From Desulfobacteraceae bacterium (GTDB lineage Bacteria > Desulfobacterota > Desulfobacteria > Desulfobacterales > Desulfosalsimonadaceae): a DNA stretch of 11,524 nt. The position numbers and the translations under genes are program-made. Below the pieces are notes generated by a model. It was given only the letters and a program-made list of their open reading frames with translations. It was not told the origin of the DNA and made no database searches. The stretch covers positions 1 to 11,524 of the forward strand of contig JAGGYV010000066.1 in NCBI GenBank assembly GCA_021162325.1, given 5' to 3'. Of the stretch, positions 1 to 6,091 are shown one piece after another. Each line of letters starts with the position of its first letter. Position 1 is the first letter of the stretch.

Positions 1-38
1 CGTCAACAGTTACATAACCTGTTATGCGCCTGTTAACG
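1..38. repeat. Nested dyad at the left edge, possible operator
   Basis: Two inverted repeats are nested. The outer arms, CGTCAACAG (1-9) and CTGTTAACG (30-38), pair with one mismatch. The inner arms, CATAAC (13-18) and GTTATG (21-26), pair perfectly around a 2-base centre. CCTGTTA also occurs twice as a direct repeat with 11-bp spacing (18-24 and 29-35), about one helical turn. The 2-base centre is too tight for an ordinary RNA hairpin and no T-run follows, so a protein-binding site is more likely than a terminator. The flanking gene lies outside the window, so its role is unknown. Confidence 0.35.
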
Positions 39-443
39 TGCCTTGAATACAACCAAAAATTCTGCGCAATTTCGGTATATTAATATTTTCCACTTCCCTA
101 AGTGTATTTTTAAATCAAAAGATTCTTGACACTGTAGGTGTTTGTAATTAAAAAATTTCGTTTTCAAGCTTGACGGCTTCGTAAAAAGTCCAAATTCTTT
201 GTTGCGCTGCATTCCTCGTTTCTTCAAAGTACGCTAAGTACTAATCATCACTCAAAATTTGCGCGCCTTGAATTTGGACTTTTATACTTTGCCGTCGGAA
301 TCTGACTTTTTACGAGACTATCAATTTTTAATGATACGCATAACATGATGGCGAAAAGCGGAATATTTTAATTGAAAATAAAAATAAACGACTTATCTTT
401 TTATTTTTATCGGTTATTGAGGATATCGTATAGGAGAATGTAA
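39..443. other. Gene-free leader before the DUF2760 gene
   Basis: No convincing coding sequence is present; short reading frames here lack a recognisable product. The stretch is AT-rich and contains the inverted-repeat element at 170-324. After it, at roughly 375-410, A/T-only arms around a short centre could form a weak hairpin. AGGAG at 432-436, 7 bases before the ATG at 444, is the clear ribosome binding site of the next gene. I could not pick out a convincing -35/-10 pair. Confidence 0.5.
170..324. repeat. 155-bp inverted-repeat element, MITE- or REP-like
   Basis: The ends are inverted copies: 170-190 and 304-324 match at 17 of 21 positions and share the core CGTAAAAAGTC. A second, longer pair uses the same left arm: 172-197 pairs with 270-296 through GTCCAAATTC/GAATTTGGAC and GACGGC/GCCGTC. 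The left arm can therefore pair with either of two right arms. It encodes no protein. From memory, sequences with this CGTAAAAAGTC core are dispersed in Desulfobacterales genomes, but I could not check this. It is probably a non-autonomous mobile or REP-type repeat. Confidence 0.6.
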
Positions 444-1238
444 ATGAATGGTATAAAATATTTTTCCCGACGGATTTTATTATGGTCTTTTATTATCATG
501 ATGCTGCTTGCCATATTGTTTAACGCAGCCGGTTACTATGGCGCCCGGTTGTTATTAGATACTGTGTCAATTCAGGTAATAAAGGATGCGTCCATTTATT
601 CTGATGAATTAAAAATCGGCCTGGAAAAAGTTTTGCCGGTAGTCAATCTTGTTCAAAATTTTTACATTCCGGTTGTATCATCTGTTTTTGTGATATTCAC
701 TTTGGTATTATGGTTTTTTTTAAGAGAATCCATTGCCAGGTTCATTCGAAAATCACCACTTGGTGCCCCTCAGGTACCTGCTCCAAAAAGAAAAGACAAA
801 AAATTATTAGATCACGACGCTGAGCCGATGATTACGAAAAAGGAATTGACGGAAACAAACAAACGATTTTATCTGCACTTGCTTTCCGTTCTGCAACGGG
901 AAGGGCGTTTAATTGATTTTTTTTCCGAAGACCTGAAAATCTATGAAGACGCGCAGATCGGCGCGGCGGTCCGCAGTATTCAGGACAACTGTAAGACCTC
1001 ATTAAAAAAATATCTAAACCCAAAGGCGGTGATTGATCAGAATGAAGGGGACCCCATCTCTGTTCCTGCCGACTTTGATCCGAATGCCATTAAGTTGACG
1101 GGGAATGTGACCGGTGAACCGCCATTTCAAGGAACATTGCGGCATAAGGGATGGCGCGCATCCCGTCTTGAGCTGCCGACATTATCTAATGTTAAGGATT
1201 TGAGTATCATTGCCCCGGCTGAGGTTGAAATTATGTAA
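444..1238 (+). CDS. DUF2760-domain membrane protein
   Basis: This 264-residue protein has two hydrophobic segments, at about residues 11-38 and 66-95, separated by a short polar stretch. A basic linker rich in Lys and Pro follows (about 102-122), then a soluble C-terminal domain (about 130-264) that I recognise as DUF2760, including the stretch around PPFQGTLRHKGWRA and the closing APAEVEI. The molecular function is unknown. From knowledge of the family, DUF2760 genes usually sit just upstream of genes for Hsp70/DnaK-like ATPases, suggesting a membrane partner of an unusual chaperone; no such gene follows here. The start at 444 is set by AGGAG at 432-436. The protein reaches the usual family C-terminus, and its TAA stop (1236-1238) coincides with the first bases of the inverted-repeat element that follows. 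Confidence 0.85.
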   Translation: MNGIKYFSRRILLWSFIIMMLLAILFNAAGYYGARLLLDTVSIQVIKDASIYSDELKIGLEKVLPVVNLVQNFYIPVVSSVFVIFTLVLWFFLRESIARFIRKSPLGAPQVPAPKRKDKKLLDHDAEPMITKKELTETNKRFYLHLLSVLQREGRLIDFFSEDLKIYEDAQIGAAVRSIQDNCKTSLKKYLNPKAVIDQNEGDPISVPADFDPNAIKLTGNVTGEPPFQGTLRHKGWRASRLELPTLSNVKDLSIIAPAEVEIM

Positions 1239-1667
1239 TCTGGTTATCCACTTCGCTTAAGTTGTCACCTCAACTTTTTAATATTGTATAATATATTGAA
1301 ATGTATTGATTAAATTTTCAATGGTTATCCGGGAGTTAGAGGAAAAGCCCTGAAGGGGCATGACATATCAGCCCGGGGCAACGCCCCGGGAACAGATAGA
1401 AAATAGATTCAGCCCTGAAAGGGCGTAACAAAATGTTAATGAAATGAATTAATAGGGCTTGGCAAAATCATGTCACGCCCTTTCAGGGCTAAAATCAATT
1501 AACCAAAGACCCAGGGCGTTGCCCTGGGCTGAAATGTGCGGCCCCTACAGGGCAAAATACTTTCTGGTATCTCGTATTTTGCAAAATGCGTCATTTCAGA
1601 GTTGATGAGATACTATGGTGTTGAGTAAGATTTTTATGGAACTTAACTGAAGTGGATAACCAAATTA
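1236..1667. mobile_element. 432-bp MITE-like element with 28-bp terminal inverted repeats
   Basis: The left end (1236-1263) and right end (1640-1667) are inverted copies matching at 25 of 28 positions, with the core TGGTTATCCACTTC and the inner end TTAAGTT. Both ends terminate in TA, which would fit a TA target duplication of the IS630/mariner type, although the TA could equally be part of the repeat. No transposase or other open reading frame of note lies inside. The outer interior is AT-rich (about 1264-1340 and 1554-1639) and the centre is the GC-rich palindrome set at 1347-1553. A third copy of the TGGTTATCC core occurs at 1322-1330. The family is not recognised; mobility is inferred from structure only. 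Confidence 0.6.
1347..1553. repeat. Nested REP-like palindrome cluster
   Basis: The outer arms, 1347-1390 and 1510-1553 (44 bases each), are inverted copies matching at 37 positions. The inner arms, 1411-1430 and 1471-1490, match at 19 of 20. Four copies of a module close to AGCCCTGAAAGGGCGTGACA are present, two in each orientation. Each outer arm also carries a local hairpin, CCCGGGGCAACGCCCCGGG at 1372-1390 and its inverted counterpart at 1510-1528. The two hairpins differ by one base pair, G:C against A:T, changed on both sides so the 8-bp stem stays perfect. The arrangement resembles paired REP sequences (REPIN-like). No RAYT-type transposase is in the window. Confidence 0.75.
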
Positions 1668-1703
1668 AATAAACTCGGATCACGACAACAGGCACTGGTA
1701 AAT

Positions 1704-1734
1704 TTGATCATAAGGTGTGCCGATAAAATATATA
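1704..1734 (+). promoter_or_regulatory. Candidate promoter of the MerR gene
   Basis: TTGATC (1704-1709) and TATATA (1729-1734) are separated by 19 bp, the long spacing typical of promoters controlled by MerR-type regulators, which usually autoregulate. A 17-bp alternative pairs the same -35 with AATATA (1727-1732). No clear dyad is visible in the spacer, which weakens the case. The region is AT-rich, so chance matches are likely. Confidence 0.25.
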
Positions 1735-1750
1735 AGCACCAAGGAATCAC

Positions 1751-2455
1751 ATGAAAATCAGTGAACTGGTCAAAACCACAGGCGTTTCAAAAGAGACTAT
1801 CCATTATTACATCCGGGAAGGCATTTTGCGAAAGCCTCGTAAAACCGGCAAAAATACGGCTGATTACAATGAAACGCATGTCGATCAGATTCGAACCATT
1901 AAAGCCTTACGGGAAAATTATTTTCTGCCCATTCCGGTTATCCGAAAACTGATCAAAAAGCACAAAAATCGGAATCATTCGGAAAAATCCTCTTTTCAAT
2001 TTTTATGTGAATATTTTCGTCCCCTTGACCAACTCCTTTCAAGTGAAGTCAACGGAAAACAATTATTTTTGGAAGCTACCGGTCTGTCTGAAAAATGGCT
2101 GGAAAAGATGGAAGAATGGCATGTGATCACGTCCGAAGAACGCGATAGTGAGTCATTCTATTCACAGGATGATGTGATTATCGGTAAACTGATTGCGGAT
2201 ATGGATCGCATTGGCATCGGCCCCCGGGACGGGTTTGATCCGAGTGAATTGAAAAATTTTACCGCAGTCCTCAGAACCTTCGTTGCCAAAAATCTGGAGC
2301 GATACATGGAAGCCGGATGGAACAAAATGTCTCCCGAAGAACTCCGGGAAAAAGGGAGCCAGTCCACGGAAATAATCAGCCTTTTTTTCTATCACATTTA
2401 CCGCAAACTGGTCAGGGAAGAATATAAGCGATATCTGGCAACCCATGGCGAATGA
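1751..2455 (+). CDS. MerR-family transcriptional regulator
   Basis: This 234-residue protein starts with a winged helix-turn-helix of MerR type (about residues 1-70): MKISELVKTTGVSKETIHYY is the helix-turn-helix, followed by REGIL, a basic wing and the usual long helix with IPVIRKLIKKHK. The C-terminal part (about 75-234) is predicted mostly helical and matches no effector domain I can name. It has a single cysteine in the sensor part, so a metal- or redox-sensing type is unlikely. The start is supported by AAGGA at 1741-1745. The gene lies only 83 bp after the MITE-like element and its stop is one base from the convergent stop of korC. Target genes and ligand cannot be read from the sequence; autoregulation is the family norm. 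Confidence 0.85.
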   Translation: MKISELVKTTGVSKETIHYYIREGILRKPRKTGKNTADYNETHVDQIRTIKALRENYFLPIPVIRKLIKKHKNRNHSEKSSFQFLCEYFRPLDQLLSSEVNGKQLFLEATGLSEKWLEKMEEWHVITSEERDSESFYSQDDVIIGKLIADMDRIGIGPRDGFDPSELKNFTAVLRTFVAKNLERYMEAGWNKMSPEELREKGSQSTEIISLFFYHIYRKLVREEYKRYLATHGE

Positions 2456-2456
2456 A

Positions 2457-3005
2457 CTATTTTGATTGAAACTGTCGCACCAGTTCAACGCCTAAGTCTA
2501 CTGCCTGAAAATTCGTTTCATGAAATTCCTGGGCAAACCGTTCCGCAATCAAACTTTTGATTGACGCGATCCGGACAAGTTTCGTAACGGCAACCACCGC
2601 ACCCAACATGCAGATATTTAAAACCACCGGTTTTTTGATGGTATCCATAACCGCATCATAAAAAGGAAGCTCAATTTTACGGGCATCGACTTTTCGGGAA
2701 TTTTTGACCAGACGGCTGTCAGTAACAAGCAGTCCCCCGGGACGAATCATTTCCTGATATTTATTAAAAGCTGTCTGTGTCAGGCAAATCAGAACATTGG
2801 CCTGGGTCACCCGGGGAAAATAAATGGGCTGATCCCAGATAATGACATCGCTTCGCGTTGCCCCGCCTCTGGCCTCCGCCCCATAGGATTGCGCCTGAAC
2901 CGCGTTTAACGATTCATACCGCACGGCGGCTTCAGCCATCAGAATGGCAGCGGTAATGACCCCCTGACCGCCGGAACCTGAAAATAAGAGTCTGCTTTTT
3001 TCCAT
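2457..3005 (-). CDS. korC: 2-oxoacid:ferredoxin oxidoreductase, gamma subunit
   Basis: This 182-residue protein is the gamma subunit of a four-subunit 2-oxoacid:ferredoxin oxidoreductase. The glycine-rich GSGGQGV near residues 10-16 and YGAEARGGATRSDVI at about 41-55 are characteristic of this domain. It is the last gene of korDABC; its start lies 2 bp after the korB stop, so translation is probably coupled. The complex converts a 2-oxoacid and CoA to acyl-CoA and CO2 while reducing ferredoxin in the cytoplasm. The exact substrate is not settled by sequence: 2-oxoglutarate is the usual assignment for this gene order, but related enzymes act on other 2-oxoacids. It ends 1 bp from the convergent MerR gene, with no room for a terminator between them. 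Confidence 0.9.
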   Translation of the reverse strand: MEKSRLLFSGSGGQGVITAAILMAEAAVRYESLNAVQAQSYGAEARGGATRSDVIIWDQPIYFPRVTQANVLICLTQTAFNKYQEMIRPGGLLVTDSRLVKNSRKVDARKIELPFYDAVMDTIKKPVVLNICMLGAVVAVTKLVRIASIKSLIAERFAQEFHETNFQAVDLGVELVRQFQSK

Positions 3006-3007
3006 GA

Positions 3008-3811
3008 TTATTTTTTCTTGCGGGCTTTTAAAATGAGTTGATCATACTCCCGGCAATATTCCGGAAAATCCTTTTTCACAAAAACACCCCGTTCGATTAA
3101 ATCCGGGTCCGCCTTTTTCTTATCCGAGCCAATACGAACAGTACGTTTTTTATACATTTTAAGCATATCCACGGCATCCCCTGCTTTGTTACGCCGTCCA
3201 AAATGGGTAGGACACTGACTCAACACTTCAAGTACGGAAAAGCCTTTATGCGTAATTGCCTGCTGGATCAAATCCGACAGCTCATGAACATGGTATGTTG
3301 TGGTCCTTGCGACAAAAGTCGCCCCGGCGGCAACGGCCAGATCAACCACATCAAAATCATGATCAATGTTTCCATACGGTGCCGTCGTTCCCATGGCACC
3401 GTACCCGGAAAGCGGTGAAAACTGCCCCCCGGTCATTCCGTAAATCCGATTATTCATTACAATTGCGGTCATTTCAATATTCCGGCGGGCAGCATGAATA
3501 AAATGATTTCCGCCAATGGCAAGGGCATCGCCATCCCCCATGGGCACGATCACATTCAAGTCGGGTTTGCTCATTTTTATGCCGGTGGCAAATGCCAGGG
3601 CGCGACCGTGAAGCGTGTGCATGGAATGAAAATCGACATAACCGGATATCCGGGCGGAACAGCCGATACCGGAAACCATGACCATATCTTTCTTGTTCAA
3701 TCCCAAATCATCAACAGAGTGCAGCAAAGCGTTTAAAATAATCCCATGGCCGCAGCCTGCACACCACATGTGGGGGAAAAACCGTTCCCGGATATAATCT
3801 TTAACGGCCAT
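3008..3811 (-). CDS. korB: 2-oxoacid:ferredoxin oxidoreductase, beta subunit (TPP-binding)
   Basis: This 267-residue protein is the catalytic subunit binding thiamine pyrophosphate and a [4Fe-4S] cluster. The cluster ligands are visible as C17 and C20 (CAGCGHG), C51 (GIGCSAR) and C200 (SQCPT), the spacing expected for the family. The TPP/Mg site is GDGDALAIGGNH at 92-103, followed by NNRIYGMTGGQ at 120-130. All key residues are present, so the enzyme should be active. The gene sits 3 bp after korA and 2 bp before korC. Length and motif order match KorB-type beta subunits rather than the longer pyruvate-type fusion enzymes. The electron acceptor is presumably ferredoxin, passed through KorD. 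Confidence 0.93.
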   Translation of the reverse strand: MAVKDYIRERFFPHMWCAGCGHGIILNALLHSVDDLGLNKKDMVMVSGIGCSARISGYVDFHSMHTLHGRALAFATGIKMSKPDLNVIVPMGDGDALAIGGNHFIHAARRNIEMTAIVMNNRIYGMTGGQFSPLSGYGAMGTTAPYGNIDHDFDVVDLAVAAGATFVARTTTYHVHELSDLIQQAITHKGFSVLEVLSQCPTHFGRRNKAGDAVDMLKMYKKRTVRIGSDKKKADPDLIERGVFVKKDFPEYCREYDQLILKARKKK

Positions 3812-3814
3812 AAA

Positions 3815-4963
3815 TCAGACTCCTTTTCCCTGAATCACCCGCAGGATATTTCTGATATCAGTGGGGGTTATGAGCTCGCCGTCGATCCGGTTGGCAAGAA
3901 ATATTTTTTCAGGCGCATCAACCGCCAGCCTGACTTGCTGAAGCACCTGTCCCATGTTCATCTCCACCACCACCGTAAACTTTATTTCTTTACAGACCTC
4001 CCGGACAATATCAACTGGAAAAGGCCAGAGTGTCTGAAGTTCAAGCAATCCGAGTTTTTCTCCCCTGCGCCGCCGATTCTCCACCAGGTGAAGTGCGGAA
4101 CGTGCGGATGCGCCATAGGAGATCAATAGAACATCTGCATCTTTCACATGATATTTTCGGAATCGGGCAATCTGATGACTATTATTTTCTATTTTATCCA
4201 CCAGGTGACGAATAAGGCCGTAAACAATTTTCGGGTTGTCCGACGGGAATCCCCACATGTCATGATAAAGTCCGGTGACATTATAACGGTGTTCATCGCC
4301 AAAATCCGACATGGGAAGGCGGCCGTCTTCTCTGGGAAGATATGGATGATAGTCGATCCCGCTTTTAACCGCTGTTCGAAGCCGCTTGACCAGTGCGATA
4401 TTCCCCGGTTCCGGGATGTCTATTTTTTCCCGCAAATGCCCGGTCATTTCATCAAGCAGGAGAATAACCGGCGTCCGGTAGGTTTCTGCAAAATTAAACG
4501 CCTCCACAGTCATCCGAAAAATATCCTGGTGATTGGAGGCCGTCAGAACAATAATGGAATGATCCCCATGAATGCCGTATCGTGTCTGGTTGACATCTCC
4601 CTGTCCGGCATGGGTGGGCAGTCCGGTGGATGGACCACCCCGCATCACATTAACGATGACGCACGGGATTTCAGCCATTACCGCATATCCCAATGCTTCC
4701 TGCATCAGTGAAAAACCAGGCCCGGAAGTGGCGGTCATGGATTTATGACCGGTTAAAGAAGCACCGATAATTGCGCAAAGCGAAGAGATTTCATCTTCCA
4801 TTTGTAAAAACTTACCGCCGATCATAGGAAGACGGCTTGCCATCTGTTCGGCAATTTCAGTTGAGGGCGTGATGGGATATCCGGCAAAAAATTCAATGCC
4901 GGCATAAAGGGCAGCTTCCACGCAAACGTCATTGCCCTGAATAAATTTAATTCTTTTATTCAT
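3815..4963 (-). CDS. korA: 2-oxoacid:ferredoxin oxidoreductase, alpha subunit
   Basis: This 382-residue alpha subunit has the substrate-contacting motif YPITPSTE at residues 29-36, an acidic QMEDE near 54-58 and TATSGPG at 77-83, all hallmarks of the pyrimidine-binding domain of 2-oxoacid oxidoreductases. The C-terminal third is the transketolase C-like domain. The start overlaps the end of korD by 8 bases, indicating translational coupling within a korDABC operon. In an anaerobe it could act oxidatively, making succinyl-CoA and reduced ferredoxin, or in reverse, carboxylating succinyl-CoA with ferredoxin electrons. Direction and exact substrate are not visible in the sequence. Confidence 0.93.
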   Translation of the reverse strand: MNKRIKFIQGNDVCVEAALYAGIEFFAGYPITPSTEIAEQMASRLPMIGGKFLQMEDEISSLCAIIGASLTGHKSMTATSGPGFSLMQEALGYAVMAEIPCVIVNVMRGGPSTGLPTHAGQGDVNQTRYGIHGDHSIIVLTASNHQDIFRMTVEAFNFAETYRTPVILLLDEMTGHLREKIDIPEPGNIALVKRLRTAVKSGIDYHPYLPREDGRLPMSDFGDEHRYNVTGLYHDMWGFPSDNPKIVYGLIRHLVDKIENNSHQIARFRKYHVKDADVLLISYGASARSALHLVENRRRRGEKLGLLELQTLWPFPVDIVREVCKEIKFTVVVEMNMGQVLQQVRLAVDAPEKIFLANRIDGELITPTDIRNILRVIQGKGV

Positions 4964-5180
4964 TGCTGACCTCCGTTTTGCTGCAAATTACTTCAATGGC
5001 AAGATCCGGGCATCTGAGTTCACATTGCCGGCAGCAGATACAATCCTCCGGGCGTGCAGCGATGGCTTTTTGGTTCTTATCCAGCTCCAGAACCTGTTTC
5101 GGACAAAATGCCACACAGATGCCGCAACCTTTGCACCATGACGAATCTATGTGATGGGCGTAAAGTTTTTTCTTTCCCAT
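4956..5180 (-). CDS. korD: 2-oxoacid:ferredoxin oxidoreductase, delta subunit (2x[4Fe-4S])
   Basis: This 74-residue ferredoxin-like protein carries two complete CX2CX2CX3C motifs, at C16/C19/C22/C26 and C47/C50/C53/C57, each followed by Pro as in bacterial-type 2x[4Fe-4S] ferredoxins. It is the electron-transfer subunit handing electrons from KorB to external ferredoxin. An extra cysteine (C49) lies within the second motif. It is the first gene of the kor operon and overlaps korA by 8 bases. The ribosome binding site is weak (ACAGG close to the ATG). A promoter for the operon would be expected in the 158-bp gap upstream, but I could not identify one. Confidence 0.92.
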   Translation of the reverse strand: MGKKKLYAHHIDSSWCKGCGICVAFCPKQVLELDKNQKAIAARPEDCICCRQCELRCPDLAIEVICSKTEVSNE

Positions 5181-5338
5181 GCCTGTCTTTCAATCAATTA
5201 ATTTCAATTTTGCATTCCCACGAAGGACTGTGGGAACGAGGAAAAAATTTCTACTGCCTTCGAACTTCTGCTCCCTCACGGTCGCAGCTCTGATTGCTTC
5301 TACCTTTCACCTTCAGCCTTCTACCTTCAGCCTGTTCT
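5181..5338. repeat. Repeat-bearing gap between leuD and korD
   Basis: The gap holds a hairpin with 7-bp arms TTCCCAC (5215-5221) and GTGGGAA (5230-5236) around an 8-base loop. An 11-base direct repeat, ACCTTCAGCCT, recurs at 5309 and 5323 with a 14-base period. Neither strand has a T-run directly after the hairpin, so it is not a classic intrinsic terminator. Both sequence types look like dispersed repeats rather than leader structure. No gene is visible. Confidence 0.5.
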
Positions 5339-5863
5339 TCAATAATTCTTATCCGCAAAATCAACCCATCCGCCGGCTTTCACCAGTGCACGATCAAAAC
5401 CGGATATGGAAAATGAGATTTCCAGCTCTTTACCGTCTGCTTTTACAATAAAGCGGCTATTTTCAAAATCCGTTTCAATCACCGTTTGTTTATCTGAAAA
5501 TTTGGCAAAGAGGCGATCAATCTCTTCCGCAGACAGCTCGACAGCCATCATGCCGCAGTTAAACATATTCTGACGAAAAATCCGCGCATAACTTTCCGCG
5601 ATCACCAGGTTAATACCGTTGACTTCAAGCGCCCAGGGCGCATGTTCCCGTGAAGATCCACAGCCAAAATTGGACCGGGTAATAATAACACTTTTGCCGC
5701 TGATATCCGTTTCAGGATCAAACCCGTCAAACTTCAAGTCTTCCAGCAAATACGGCTTTAACGCTTCTTTGGTAATTTCCGTTAAATATCGGGCTGGTAT
5801 AATTTCATCCGTATTAATATCCGCACGATCCAGAAAAAGAACCTGTCCGTTAAAATTTTTCAT
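5339..5863 (-). CDS. leuD: LeuD-type isomerase/dehydratase small subunit
   Basis: This 174-residue swivel-domain subunit of the aconitase superfamily pairs with the LeuC-type protein upstream. Landmarks are NTDEIIPARYLTE (residues 17-29) and FGCGSSREHAP (66-76), whose Ser-Ser-Arg is part of the substrate site. In leucine synthesis the pair isomerises 2-isopropylmalate to 3-isopropylmalate. The residues just after the conserved Tyr-Leu, known to differ between isopropylmalate isomerase and homoaconitase, are Thr-Glu here; I cannot assign the substrate from that. Homoaconitate, dimethylmalate or a citrate-type substrate remain possible. The start is supported by AGGA 8 bases before the ATG. It is separated from leuC by 228 bp of repeats, unusual for two subunits of one enzyme. 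Confidence 0.85.
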   Translation of the reverse strand: MKNFNGQVLFLDRADINTDEIIPARYLTEITKEALKPYLLEDLKFDGFDPETDISGKSVIITRSNFGCGSSREHAPWALEVNGINLVIAESYARIFRQNMFNCGMMAVELSAEEIDRLFAKFSDKQTVIETDFENSRFIVKADGKELEISFSISGFDRALVKAGGWVDFADKNY

Positions 5864-6091
5864 TTTTATATTCCTAACCCGGATAAACCGGAAAAGTTAA
5901 AAGTGAACTAAAGTTTGAAGTGAGCTAAAGTTATGGTTAATGCCTCCGGCATTTTCAATTTTTATGTTAAAAATGATTGCGCGTTTAGCGCAGTCCACAA
6001 CTTTAGGCAATTTAGATCACTTTAGTCACTTTACACTTTTTGAGTTTTTAAAAAAGTTTGCCAAAAAAACGCAAAAATTAGAGATAAGAGA
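5864..6091. repeat. Inverted, tandem-like repeats between leuC and leuD
   Basis: Two loosely matching inverted arms, 5899-5936 and 5995-6040, are both built from variants of CTAAAGTGA (on the minus strand: GTAAAGTGA, CTAAAGTGA, CTAAATTGC, CTAAAGTTG in near-tandem). Between them are two small perfect hairpins, AATGCC/GGCATT (5939-5953) and TGCGC/GCGCA (5978-5992). No gene is present. The hairpins lack a following T-run, so transcription may continue from leuC into leuD. Confidence 0.6.

Noticed and set aside
1..38. Integron attC-like site
   Set aside because: The GTTA-containing ends do not fit the GTTRRRY/RYYYAAC core-site consensus, and no integrase or cassette is present.
33..227. Minus-strand 64-residue open frame
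   Set aside because: It runs into the inverted-repeat element at 170-324 and has no recognisable features or good ribosome binding site.
1347..1553. CRISPR array
   Set aside because: The repeats are inverted rather than direct, of mixed lengths, and without regular spacers.
1241..1663. DnaA boxes or replication origin (TTATCCACT in both inverted repeats)
   Set aside because: Each copy is one base off the TTATCCACA box, only two occur and they are part of terminal inverted repeats, and no dnaA, dnaN or DUE-like context is present.
3203..4711. Plus-strand open frames across korB and korA
   Set aside because: They lie opposite strongly conserved minus-strand genes and show no recognisable domains; they are shadows.
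5215..5236. Intrinsic terminator of leuD
   Set aside because: The hairpin is real but no T-run follows directly on either strand.
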